Below are positions 14,807-20,788 of a stretch of DNA of 22,690 bases, in pieces; positions within the stretch are counted from its first letter, which is position 1; each line of letters starts with the position of its first letter. The position numbers and the translations under genes are program-made. The notes under the pieces are model-generated. The model made no database searches and was not told the origin of the DNA. It saw nothing but the letters and a program-made list of their open reading frames with translations. This DNA comes from a virus. Location of the stretch: IMG/VR virus record IMGVR_UViG_3300044955_000078, positions 1 to 22,690 of that record. One strand, given 5' to 3'.

Positions 14807-15378
14807 TGGCTGCATGGAATTGGGAAGATTGCCTAGCGCATACAAAGATTAGCGAAGGCGGATACGTCAATGATCCAGTTGATCCTGGTGGCGAGACGAA
14901 ATACGGGATTAGTAAGAGATCATATCCGCATTTGGATATCAAGGCTCTGACGTGGAAGCAAGCCGCTGACATATACCGGCGCGACTACTGGGACGCTGTA
15001 AGCGGAGATGATCTGCCGTCTGGGCTGGATCTGGTGGCGTTTGATGCTGCTGTGAACAGTGGTGTATCGCGCGGTGCTAAGTGGCTGCAACGTGCCTTGG
15101 GTGTAAAGCAAGACGGACGTATTGGACCACAGACGATCAAGGCGGCGTTGGAATGTGACGACGTGGAGGTCATTACGAAAGCGTGCGGATATCGGTTGGA
15201 GTTTATGCGTGGGCTAAAAACGTGGTATCGATACAAGAACGGATGGACTGCGCGTGTAAACGGGGTTCAGTCGGAGGCAATCCGCATGACTAAGGCTGAT
15301 TTCAGCGAACCAAAGAAACGCGGGTTTGATCTGATTGGATGGCTGGTGAAGTTGATTGTGGGGATGTTTAAGAGATGA
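14806..15378 (+). CDS. Endolysin, GH108-type muramidase
   Basis: A 190-residue protein. The N-terminal domain carries the GH108 signature SEGGYVNDPVDPGGETKYGI, with the catalytic Glu at about residue 17. The second part (about residues 85-165, with VAFDAAVNSGVSRGAKWLQRAL and DGRIGPQTIKAAL) is a peptidoglycan-binding type 3 domain that usually follows it. The enzyme cuts the glycan strands of the host wall to release particles. No N-terminal signal is seen, so it would need a holin. Unusually, it ends in a hydrophobic helix with basic residues (FDLIGWLVKLIVGMFKR), which could be an amphipathic membrane-active tail. It overlaps the next gene by ATGA (15375-15378). Confidence 0.9.
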   Translation: MAAWNWEDCLAHTKISEGGYVNDPVDPGGETKYGISKRSYPHLDIKALTWKQAADIYRRDYWDAVSGDDLPSGLDLVAFDAAVNSGVSRGAKWLQRALGVKQDGRIGPQTIKAALECDDVEVITKACGYRLEFMRGLKTWYRYKNGWTARVNGVQSEAIRMTKADFSEPKKRGFDLIGWLVKLIVGMFKR

Positions 15379-15554
15379 GAGAACTGAACCGACTGCTGCG
15401 GCACGTATTCGCTCCATTGGTTGCTTGGCTTGTTGCTGCTGGGTATCTGCCTGAGTACATGCAATCAGACGTTACTGAGGCGCTAGTGCTAGTAACTGCG
15501 TTTGCTATCCCATACGGCATTAGCTGGTGGCGTGATGCTATCCGGGGTTCTTAA
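15375..15554 (+). CDS. 59-residue two-helix membrane protein, holin candidate
   Basis: Starts at the ATG overlapping the endolysin stop (ATGA). It has two hydrophobic helices: residues about 11-26 (VFAPLVAWLVAAGYLP) and about 35-50 (TEALVLVTAFAIPYGIS), separated by a short acidic turn, with a basic N-terminus and a Trp-Trp-Arg end. This size and topology fit a small class II holin. It overlaps the next gene by 20 bases. It is too short for many gene finders. Two holin-type genes side by side suggest that one may act as antiholin. Confidence 0.65.
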   Translation: MRELNRLLRHVFAPLVAWLVAAGYLPEYMQSDVTEALVLVTAFAIPYGISWWRDAIRGS

Positions 15555-15894
15555 TTGGTTCCTTGGCGGTGGATTATCTGGCATCGCACGCGAATTGCGC
15601 GGCGCGTATCGAGATCGTCTAAACGCCACCAACGACGCTGATAGGATCGCAGCAGATGAGCGCATCGCTATAGCTGAGGCTCGTGTGGAGGCTATGCGTG
15701 TTGGCGGATTGGCTAGTGTGGTTCGGGCTGCGTGGGCGTTGCCGTTTGTGGTATACAACGCCAAGCTAGTGATGTGGGACAAAGTGCTAGGATTGGGCAC
15801 CACTGATCCTCTGTCTGCTGAATTGTACTATGTGCAGATGGTTGTGATTGGGTTTTATTTTTTGACTAGCACTGTTGACAGGCTGCGGCGTTGA
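15535..15894 (+). CDS. Holin of the gene-transfer-agent (3TM) type
   Basis: A 119-residue protein matching the GTA_holin_3TM pattern: a hydrophobic start (GVLNWFLGGGLSGIARELRG), a polar helix rich in Ala, Asp and Glu (ADRIAADERIAIAEARVEAM), then two more hydrophobic segments (SVVRAAWALPFVVYNAKLVM and YYVQMVVIGFYFLTSTVDRL). This family is found next to endolysin genes in rhodobacterial gene transfer agents and in alphaproteobacterial phages, which supports both the lysis role and the host assignment. ATG at 15535 is chosen; a GTG at 15532 is an alternative. It would open the inner membrane for the endolysin. Confidence 0.75.
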   Translation: MLSGVLNWFLGGGLSGIARELRGAYRDRLNATNDADRIAADERIAIAEARVEAMRVGGLASVVRAAWALPFVVYNAKLVMWDKVLGLGTTDPLSAELYYVQMVVIGFYFLTSTVDRLRR

Positions 15895-15935
15895 TGCTAT
15901 CTAACCATCACTGAAACCAAATAGGAGGAACGATC

Positions 15936-16004
15936 ATGGGTATCTTTGCAGTAGTGTGGTTTATCGCTGTGCTTGATAACTCCCTGCGCGCAGCAGGTAT
16001 GTAA
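15936..16004 (+). CDS. 22-residue hydrophobic peptide
   Basis: A frame of 22 codons (MGIFAVVWFIAVLDNSLRAAGM) with a perfect AGGAGG 8 bases before its ATG. The first half is hydrophobic, enough for a short membrane helix. It follows the holin gene by 41 bases. The strong translation signal argues for expression, but the length makes this uncertain; it may also act as a leader peptide for the structured stretch that follows. Confidence 0.4.
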   Translation: MGIFAVVWFIAVLDNSLRAAGM

Positions 16005-16338
16005 GAATATGGGGCGCTGCTTTGGTGGCGCTCCTAAATAGCGGGGCGTAAGTAGCACAGCGGCTGCGCGGATTGATTTGATCACCAGTCTGTAAAGTTT
16101 GCCAAGTTCGGTCTGCAATGTCCGACCCCGCGCCAATAACCGCTCTTTTGTGGTGTGTGTCGTCACTGACCGACGAACTGGTTACATGTGACTTGCAAGC
16201 GGCACGCACCTCATGAGCGCGGTAAAGCGGTGTAAGTCTGTAGCGTGCTAAACGCATCCGTCTGCATCGCGCTCAAGTAACACCCCTCGTTTGCGTTCTG
16301 GTGGGTGTATAAAGATCAGAACAGATACGCGTAACTAA
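16005..16338 (+). other. Gene-free, hairpin-rich stretch ahead of the late terminator
   Basis: No convincing coding frame is present on either strand. Several hairpins can be drawn: a 7-bp stem at 16011-16034 (GGGGCGC/GCGCTCC), a long-range pair GCGGGG/CCCCGC closing about 90 bases (16041-16131), GTCAC/GTGAC near 16163-16193, GCACGC/GCGTGC near 16203-16249, ACACCC/GGGTGT near 16280-16308 and GTTCTG/CAGAAC near 16295-16323. The stretch ends at a strong terminator. It could be a long 3' untranslated region or encode a non-coding RNA. No tRNA was found. Confidence 0.4.
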
Positions 16339-16367
16339 ACCCGGCAACTTGCGCTGGGTCTTTTTTT
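16339..16367 (+). terminator. Strong intrinsic terminator of the late block
   Basis: A 7-bp stem (ACCCGGC/GCTGGGT, one G-U pair) with a 7-base loop (AACTTGC) is followed by C and seven T residues. It is the likely end of the virion and lysis transcripts. Confidence 0.8.
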
Positions 16368-16394
16368 GCCATATCGTCACAGCATGGGGTTTTG

Positions 16395-16466
16395 GCGGCG
16401 TTGTGTCCCCCTTTGCTGGGTTTGGTCCCTCCTCCTGCCATTCTCAGCGCCTTAAGACAACGCCGC
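16395..16466 (+). repeat. 10-bp perfect inverted repeat in the leader of a small gene
   Basis: GCGGCGTTGT (16395-16404) and ACAACGCCGC (16457-16466) are exact reverse complements 52 bases apart, just before the AGGAGG of the gene at 16485. They can form a stable hairpin in the RNA or serve as paired protein-binding sites. No function is shown by the sequence alone. Confidence 0.5.
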
Positions 16467-16484
16467 TTTATCAGGAGGCTTGAC

Positions 16485-16685
16485 ATGATGGTGGGCCTGT
16501 GGTTATCTGATCTTAGCCGACTAACTTGCCACTACATCACAGGCGATAATGAAAGCTGGTGCAGCAAGGCTTGGCGGCTATATCATAGGCATTGGTTCTG
16601 GCGCGCATGGGTGTGTGTTTTCGGATTTAGCCATTGTCACAAATCTTATGAGTATCATTCCCAAAGGAGGGATAGAAATGTTTAA
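16485..16685 (+). CDS. 66-residue Cys/His/Trp-rich phage protein
   Basis: AGGAGG lies 6-7 bases before tandem ATG codons at 16485. The protein contains DNESWCSKAWRLYHRHWFWR (residues about 21-40) and FGFSHCHKSYEYH (residues about 46-58). A similar W-C-x-x-A-W-R ... H-C-x-x-S-Y layout recurs in small proteins of unknown function near lysis or packaging genes in phages of Gram-negative hosts. Four Cys and six His suggest a metal site. It overlaps the secreted protein gene by 8 bases, so the two are probably translated together. The function is unknown; a longer upstream frame in the same phase has no ribosome site. Confidence 0.65.
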   Translation: MMVGLWLSDLSRLTCHYITGDNESWCSKAWRLYHRHWFWRAWVCVFGFSHCHKSYEYHSQRRDRNV

Positions 16686-16956
16686 GTATGTAATTGCTGC
16701 AATGATTGCTGCAACGCCTGCACTAGCTCAGACAGGACCGAACTGCGCATCCACCAAAGATGTGTACGAAATCCTAGACCAGCGTTTTGGCGAAAGTCGA
16801 ACATTCGTCGGCGTTGCTCAGAATGGACTGATTGAAATTTTCTCAAATCATACGACCAACACATGGACGATGATCGCAACAACGCCTAATGGCGTATCTT
16901 GTATTATCGCTGAGGGTAAGGGGTTTGAAACAATTCCATACGGCGACCCCGCCTAA
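16678..16956 (+). CDS. Secreted periplasmic protein, 92 residues
   Basis: AAAGGAGGG lies just before the ATG at 16678. The first 17 residues are a classic signal peptide (MFKYVIAAMIAATPALA) with cleavage expected after Ala-Leu-Ala. The mature protein of about 75 residues has two Cys (residues 23 and 75), likely a disulphide, and includes QRFGESRTFVGVAQNGLIEI and NTWTMIATTPNGVSCIIAEG. The pattern (Arg-Phe-Gly-Glu-Ser/Thr-Arg ... Thr-x-Thr-Trp-Thr ... Gly-x-x-Cys) resembles small exported proteins common in Alphaproteobacteria and some of their phages. A phage-coded exported protein may alter the envelope or exclude other phages; this is inference. A frame extending upstream to 16549 is rejected. 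Confidence 0.65.
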   Translation: MFKYVIAAMIAATPALAQTGPNCASTKDVYEILDQRFGESRTFVGVAQNGLIEIFSNHTTNTWTMIATTPNGVSCIIAEGKGFETIPYGDPA

Positions 16957-16957
16957 T

Positions 16958-16986
16958 TTGCACACATCACAATCACAAGCTAAACC
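16958..16986 (+). promoter_or_regulatory. Candidate promoter overlapping the next terminator hairpin
   Basis: TTGCAC (16958-16963), a 17-base spacer and TAAACC (16981-16986) would start transcription near 16993, inside the terminator hairpin and after most of its 5' arm. Such transcripts could not form the hairpin, leaving the AGGAGG of the gene at 17015 free. Confidence 0.35.
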
Positions 16987-17014
16987 TCTTAGTGTAACGC
17001 TAGGAGGTTTTTTT
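16982..17014 (+). terminator. Intrinsic terminator whose stem contains the next gene's ribosome site
   Basis: A 12-bp stem with two G-U pairs (16982-16993 with 16999-17010) and a 5-base loop runs into seven T residues ending right before the ATG at 17015. The 3' arm contains AGGAGG (17002-17007), the ribosome site of that gene. Transcripts from upstream would stop here or, if read through, hide the ribosome site. Confidence 0.75.
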
Positions 17015-18226
17015 ATGACCGACACTAAACAAGAACAGATTGAAGCAGCTAGGCTAAAGGCAGAAGGTCTAACGCGGGCGCAGATTGCTGATCGCATGGG
17101 GCTGAGCGCTAGGCAGGTAAAGTCACGTCTGGCGGCTGCGGCAAGGTGGGATCGCTTGCCTAGCAATGTTCAAGAGCGATTGGCATCAAGGGGGTATGAT
17201 GATATCCGTGGCCTAAAGGACGGATGGATTATTGATCGGCGCGAGGACGGCACAGGGGAGAGCCTGCGGTTCGTTTTGGGTGACGATGAGTTGCCGATTG
17301 AAAGCGCCATTGACGATGCGTGTGACCGCTTGGTGGAAAGATCTCCTGTTGTTGCCTTGCCTAAATATCTAGGTGGCGAAAACCTCATGGTGATTAGTCC
17401 AGCCGATATCCACATGGGAAAGTTGGCAGAGGCGCTTGAAACTGGCGATGCATACGATATGGAGATAGCAGAGCGGCGCACCAAGGAAGGCGTAAAGGGT
17501 CTTCTTGAGATCGGCCAGAAGTGGGGCCTAGAGGCCATCACAATCAACACGGGCAACGATAGCCTGCACGTTGACAACAACAGAGGCACCACCACCAGCG
17601 GAACGCCGCAGTCAACGACTGGATCTATTTTCAGCATGTTTGACGCCATGTTTGATACGTGGGTTTGGGTAATCGAGACCGCGGCTGAGTACGCCCCTGT
17701 TCATGTAGTGTTTGACCCATCTAATCACCCTTGGGTTACGGACTGGATGCTCAATCGTGCTGTAATGGCTTGGTTCAAGAATGATGAGCGCGTAACCTTT
17801 GACGTTGATATGAATGACCGTCGCCACCGTAAATATCAAGTCTATGGGTGCAACCTAATTGGATACTCTCATGGGGATGGCGCGAAAGAGAAAGACCTAC
17901 CAAACCTAATGCAGTATGAATGCCGTGAGTGGTGGGGCAAGACACAACGAGGGTACTGGATTATTAAGCACAAGCACCACAAGGACGCCAAGACTGTTGG
18001 TTTAAGTGGTTATCAGCAGGAAAAGGATCACCCCGGCGTGACCGTTATTAAGTCTGGTGATACTGATCTATCCAAGAATGTGTCTGTTGAGATTGTTAGA
18101 TCGCCAAGCGGGACAGACGGTTGGCATGATCGTAATGGATATGTTGGAGCAATTAAGGCCGTCGAGGCGTTTATCTTCAACAGTGAGCGTGGGCAGGTTG
18201 CGCGCTTCACCTATCCGTTTTATTGA
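17015..18226 (+). CDS. Helix-turn-helix metallophosphoesterase
   Basis: A 403-residue protein. Residues about 5-45 form a helix-turn-helix (LTRAQIADRMGLSARQVKSR). From residue 124 there is a calcineurin-like phosphoesterase domain: D131-x-H133, G180-N181-D182, then N238-H239, H286-G-D288 and a final H319-x-H321 pair. Family members in phages have the blocks GD/GND, GNHD and GHxH; here GNHD reads SNHP and GHxH reads KHKH, so the metal ligands (Asn, His) remain but flanking residues differ. A GTPQ motif, usual in this phage branch, is present (residues 196-199). It probably binds DNA and hydrolyses a phosphodiester; the substrate is unknown. ATG at 17015 is chosen for its AGGAGG; upstream residues in frame would cross the terminator. 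Confidence 0.8.
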   Translation: MTDTKQEQIEAARLKAEGLTRAQIADRMGLSARQVKSRLAAAARWDRLPSNVQERLASRGYDDIRGLKDGWIIDRREDGTGESLRFVLGDDELPIESAIDDACDRLVERSPVVALPKYLGGENLMVISPADIHMGKLAEALETGDAYDMEIAERRTKEGVKGLLEIGQKWGLEAITINTGNDSLHVDNNRGTTTSGTPQSTTGSIFSMFDAMFDTWVWVIETAAEYAPVHVVFDPSNHPWVTDWMLNRAVMAWFKNDERVTFDVDMNDRRHRKYQVYGCNLIGYSHGDGAKEKDLPNLMQYECREWWGKTQRGYWIIKHKHHKDAKTVGLSGYQQEKDHPGVTVIKSGDTDLSKNVSVEIVRSPSGTDGWHDRNGYVGAIKAVEAFIFNSERGQVARFTYPFY

Positions 18227-18242
18227 TTTGGAAAAGGAGGGC

Positions 18243-18392
18243 ATGAATATGCGCGGTGAATTTGGAGACGTATCGTATAGCGTGGATGATGGATACCTAA
18301 TCCTGCACACAGACGCTGGTGACGTGATGATTGGGCCAGAAGAATTGGAAGAATTGGCAGAGGTGATTAAGGAGGTGTTGGAGGATGAGTGA
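18243..18392 (+). CDS. 49-residue acidic protein
   Basis: AAAAGGAGGG stands just before the ATG at 18243 (a second ATG at 18249 is possible). The protein has a beta-hairpin-like start (FGDVSYSVDDGYLILHTDAG) and an acidic C-terminal helix (EELEELAEVIKEVLEDE). It lies 16 bases after the phosphoesterase gene and overlaps the DUF3310 gene by 8 bases, so the three are probably one unit. Its acidic helix could mimic DNA or contact a host protein, but no family is recognised. Confidence 0.6.
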   Translation: MNMRGEFGDVSYSVDDGYLILHTDAGDVMIGPEELEELAEVIKEVLEDE

Positions 18393-18621
18393 CTGCTGCG
18401 GTTATGACAGGGAAGAGATTGAGGAAGCACTTGGGGTGCAGGTAGGGGGCGACCACTACAAGACAAAAGCAATACAGCCGGTGCAATACTGCATGGCTAA
18501 TAACATCGGGTTTATGGAAGGTTCCGTTATTAAATACGTGACCAGATGGCGCGATAAGGGTGGCGTAGAAGATCTAAAGAAGGCGCGGCATTTCTTGGAT
18601 ATGCTGATCGAGGCGCAGTGA
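18385..18621 (+). CDS. DUF3310 family protein
   Basis: A 78-residue protein with the whole DUF3310 signature: GGDHYKTKAIQPVQYCMANN, then FMEGSVIKYVTRW, and DLKKARHFLDMLIE at the end. These proteins are common in phages beside nucleotide and DNA metabolism genes, and some are annotated as nucleotide kinase-like, but no activity is established. AGGAGG lies 9 bases before the ATG. The stop overlaps a GTG start of the next gene (GTGA at 18618-18621). Confidence 0.85.
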   Translation: MSDCCGYDREEIEEALGVQVGGDHYKTKAIQPVQYCMANNIGFMEGSVIKYVTRWRDKGGVEDLKKARHFLDMLIEAQ

Positions 18622-18797
18622 CCAACGCCCGACGCCGCCGCCTACTATGCCTAGCAAAATCCCCTAACGCTTGGCATAAACGATGGTATTCGCAATATTG
18701 CATCCTGATCGGTGAAGGGCTTGTAGGTTGGTCAATGGGCACGGCTTATCTCACAGACGCAGGTCGTGAATGGTTGCGCCGGAATGAGGGAGAGTGA
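18618..18797 (+). CDS. 59-residue small basic protein
   Basis: A frame starting at a GTG that overlaps the DUF3310 stop (GTGA), with AGGCGC nearby as a weak ribosome site. The start is strongly basic (TNARRRRLLCLAKS), followed by an aromatic segment (WHKRWYSQYCILIGEG) and an end reading LTDAGREWLRR, a pattern seen at the end of small winged-helix-like phage proteins. DNA binding is possible. Translational coupling supports the call; the start codon is uncertain. It is the last plus-strand gene before the convergence point. Confidence 0.55.
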   Translation: MTNARRRRLLCLAKSPNAWHKRWYSQYCILIGEGLVGWSMGTAYLTDAGREWLRRNEGE

Positions 18798-18819
18798 AGG
18801 CTATTGTTGCCTTCACTCT
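18791..18819. terminator. Hairpin between convergent genes
   Basis: A perfect 11-bp stem (AGAGTGAAGGC/GCCTTCACTCT) with loop TATTGTT sits between the plus-strand stop (18797) and the minus-strand HNH stop (18822), overlapping the former. It lacks a good T tract on either side (TTATCATG on plus), so it may terminate weakly, or act with another factor, or protect RNA ends. Confidence 0.5.
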
Positions 18820-18821
18820 TA

Positions 18822-19355
18822 TCATGTGCGATTTTTACCATGGTCGCATGCAAATCCGGCCTCACTCCGGGCCTTCGCGACAGCAACAGCCGCTGCCGTC
18901 GGGCAGTTATAATAACCTAACTCATGGTATCGGTTATTTTTTCTGTACCCGGCCCTCCACTTTCCGCTTCTTTTATCAAAGCTGACACCAGTAAAGCCGC
19001 TAGTATTTGTACTGTACATACCTCTATTTCTGCAATTTGTCGAGTGATCAACAGACCTTAGATTTTCAATCCTATTGTCGTCTCGGATTCCATTAATATG
19101 GTCAATAAAACCATCGGGCCATTCACCATAGTGCAGGCACCACGCTACACGATGCGCTTTAAAGTGACTTCCTTTAATTTGACCTACCAAATATCCAGCA
19201 CTGTTTTTGCGATTAAACGCGGCACGACCAGCATATTGCCCGTTGAACCAAGAATTTCCATCGCGAGGTAGCCAAGTAAGCTCCCCGCTGTTTTTATTGT
19301 AAGAAAGAATATCTGACACCATTTCTGGTGGGAAACTCCCCTCTTTCTTTGTCAT
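18822..19355 (-). CDS. HNH homing endonuclease with AP2 DNA-binding domain
   Basis: A 177-residue protein. Residues about 54-110 form an HNH_3 nuclease core: KAHRVAW with His68, then FIDHINGIRDDNRIENLRSV giving Asp85-His86, Asn88, Asn94 and Asn98. Residues about 119-166 (SGFTGVSFDKRSGKWRAGYR onwards) are an AP2-type DNA-binding domain. Free-standing homing endonucleases of this build cut phage DNA lacking the gene and spread by repair. It has its own promoter and AAAAGGAGAT ribosome site and is separated from the clamp gene upstream by a terminator, as expected for a mobile insert. The likely target is a related phage at or near the clamp gene, which is an inference. Confidence 0.9.
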   Translation of the reverse strand: MTKKEGSFPPEMVSDILSYNKNSGELTWLPRDGNSWFNGQYAGRAAFNRKNSAGYLVGQIKGSHFKAHRVAWCLHYGEWPDGFIDHINGIRDDNRIENLRSVDHSTNCRNRGMYSTNTSGFTGVSFDKRSGKWRAGYRKNNRYHELGYYNCPTAAAVAVAKARSEAGFACDHGKNRT

Positions 19356-19379
19356 ATCATATCTCCTTTTCCTACCCCA

Positions 19380-19408
19380 ACACTACACACCCCAATCCAC
19401 CCCGTCAA
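19380..19408 (-). promoter_or_regulatory. Promoter of the HNH gene
   Basis: On the minus strand, TTGACG (19408-19403), 17 bases and TAGTGT (19385-19380) lie directly after the T run of the clamp terminator and 25 bases before the HNH start codon. Same layout as the promoters at 1650 and 7754. Confidence 0.6.
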
Positions 19409-19409
19409 C

Positions 19410-19438
19410 AAAAAAAATGAGGGCCATAACAGCCCTCA
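19410..19438 (-). terminator. Intrinsic terminator of the sliding clamp gene
   Basis: Read on the minus strand, TGAGGGC/GCCCTCA with loop TGTTATG is followed by eight T residues, 27 bases after the clamp stop codon. The loop and inner stem are identical to those of the capsid terminator at 536-562. Confidence 0.85.
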
Positions 19439-19464
19439 CTTTTGCCGATGTTGATTGCCGATGT

Positions 19465-20559
19465 TCACACCCGCATTGGCATCAATGCGCCCACAAACTC
19501 CGGGCATTCATCAAACCGCACCAACGCCACATCCATAGGGCCACTCAAACCCAAGCTAACCATGCCGCCCTCTGCCTGTGCCATAAAGTCCGCAGTGAAC
19601 GCCGAGTTAAACCCAATGTCCAAAGGTTCGCCATCGTACTCAACGGACACAGCGCTAACGGCCTCCCCCACATCGCCGCGACCACTAAGCGAACACTCAT
19701 CGCCCGACACAGACAATTTAACAGCTTTTGACCGGGCATCAGCAACCGCTGCAACGCTACCAGAAGCAGCGCTAAACTCCTTAGCGTCAACCTTCATTGT
19801 GGCTTTAATGGATGACGGAAAGACACGCGCGTAATCCGGGAACGTACCGTCCACCACCTTGGAAGTGATAGAGAATCCATCTCCAGTGACGCGCAACTTG
19901 GTCTCACTTGTTTCAAGCTTAACATCGCCATTAACGTGGTCCAGCATCTTAGCCAAGCGGTCAACGGTTTTGCGCGGGATGATAACGCCAGCCACCGTCA
20001 CGTCGCCAGCGTAGGTCATCTTTGCAATACGCGCACCATCCGTTGCAACAGCGATAAGGTCGCCAACCTCATCATTGTGCATATAGACGCCGTTCAGATA
20101 GTAGCGTGTTTCCTCAGTAGACATTGCAAACTTGGTTTTGTTCAGCAGGTGCAGGAAGTCCGCCGCGTCGATCTGTGCCGTGTGGGTGTACTCATCATTA
20201 CCAAGCTTCGGGAAGTCATCAGCAGGAAGTGTTTGCAGGTTGAACTTGGACCGCCCCGCCTTAATGCTGAGAACAGATCCGTCATATTCCAACGCCACCA
20301 TAGCTGACTTTGGTATCCGTTTGACGATAGCCTCAAACGGCTTGGCCGGAACAGTGCATTCACCTGGTTCGCCCACATCAATATCCGCGATAGTCACCGC
20401 TTCAATGTCAAGATCTGTCGCCATTGCCGATACGGTATTGTCCGCGTTTGCAGTCAGCTTGATATGACCCAAGATCTGGATTGTGTTTTTCGCCTCAACA
20501 ACGCTTGTGGGGCTGTTGATTAGGTTGGCGAGTTGGGGTTGTTCTAGGGTAAGTTTCAT
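19465..20559 (-). CDS. dnaN: DNA polymerase III beta-type sliding clamp
   Basis: A 364-residue protein, close to the usual length of bacterial beta clamps (about 370), with all three repeats. Marks include a start like MKLTLEQPQLANLI, the phrase FAMSTEETRYYLNGVYMH at the second domain boundary, a GTFPDYARVFP segment, and the terminal MPMRV typical of the family. As a ring dimer it would tether a DNA polymerase to the template. GGAGG precedes the ATG, which overlaps the stop of the upstream gene (ATGA). Phage-coded bacterial-type clamps are uncommon; a phage polymerase or the host polymerase III could be the partner. Confidence 0.92.
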   Translation of the reverse strand: MKLTLEQPQLANLINSPTSVVEAKNTIQILGHIKLTANADNTVSAMATDLDIEAVTIADIDVGEPGECTVPAKPFEAIVKRIPKSAMVALEYDGSVLSIKAGRSKFNLQTLPADDFPKLGNDEYTHTAQIDAADFLHLLNKTKFAMSTEETRYYLNGVYMHNDEVGDLIAVATDGARIAKMTYAGDVTVAGVIIPRKTVDRLAKMLDHVNGDVKLETSETKLRVTGDGFSITSKVVDGTFPDYARVFPSSIKATMKVDAKEFSAASGSVAAVADARSKAVKLSVSGDECSLSGRGDVGEAVSAVSVEYDGEPLDIGFNSAFTADFMAQAEGGMVSLGLSGPMDVALVRFDECPEFVGALMPMRV

Positions 20560-20786
20560 TGTTGGGCCTCCAGTTTCATCTTCATAATCTTTGACTTGCG
20601 GCGATCAAGTATTGGACCATACTGGTTAACGCCAAAACCCTCACTGAACCACTCACGCATAGCGCGCCCATACGCATCACACCATGCAAAGCAGTAATTC
20701 ATGGTCAATACGTCCTCAGTCTTTTTAGGCTCACACCCAACCACTGCGATATATTCGCGTTCTCTTGCTGTCCATTTTCGTGTCAT
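20556..20786 (-). CDS. 76-residue protein of unknown function
   Basis: A basic, aromatic-rich small protein starting MTRKWTAREREYIAVVG, with MNYCFAWCDAYGRAMREWFS in the middle and a basic helical end. There is no membrane segment. GGAGG lies 8-9 bases before the ATG, inside the end of the ThyX-like gene. It overlaps the clamp gene by 4 bases, so clamp translation probably depends on it. It could assist the clamp or replication, but no motif shows this. Confidence 0.6.
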   Translation of the reverse strand: MTRKWTAREREYIAVVGCEPKKTEDVLTMNYCFAWCDAYGRAMREWFSEGFGVNQYGPILDRRKSKIMKMKLEAQQ

Positions 20787-20788
20787 GA

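Noticed and set aside
16041-16135. tRNA-like stretch with GCGGGG...CCCCGC and a terminal GCCA
   Set aside because: The T-loop motif (GTTCRA) and proper D and anticodon arms cannot be formed; pairing of the acceptor-like ends alone is not enough.
16889-17014. N-terminal extension of the phosphoesterase frame
   Set aside because: It crosses the end of the secreted protein gene and the terminator hairpin; ATG 17015 with AGGAGG is clearly better.
19442-19465. Short direct repeat TTGCCGATGTT (19442-19452 and 19455-19465) after dnaN
   Set aside because: Two 11-base copies at the end of the gene are too little evidence for an attachment site or array.
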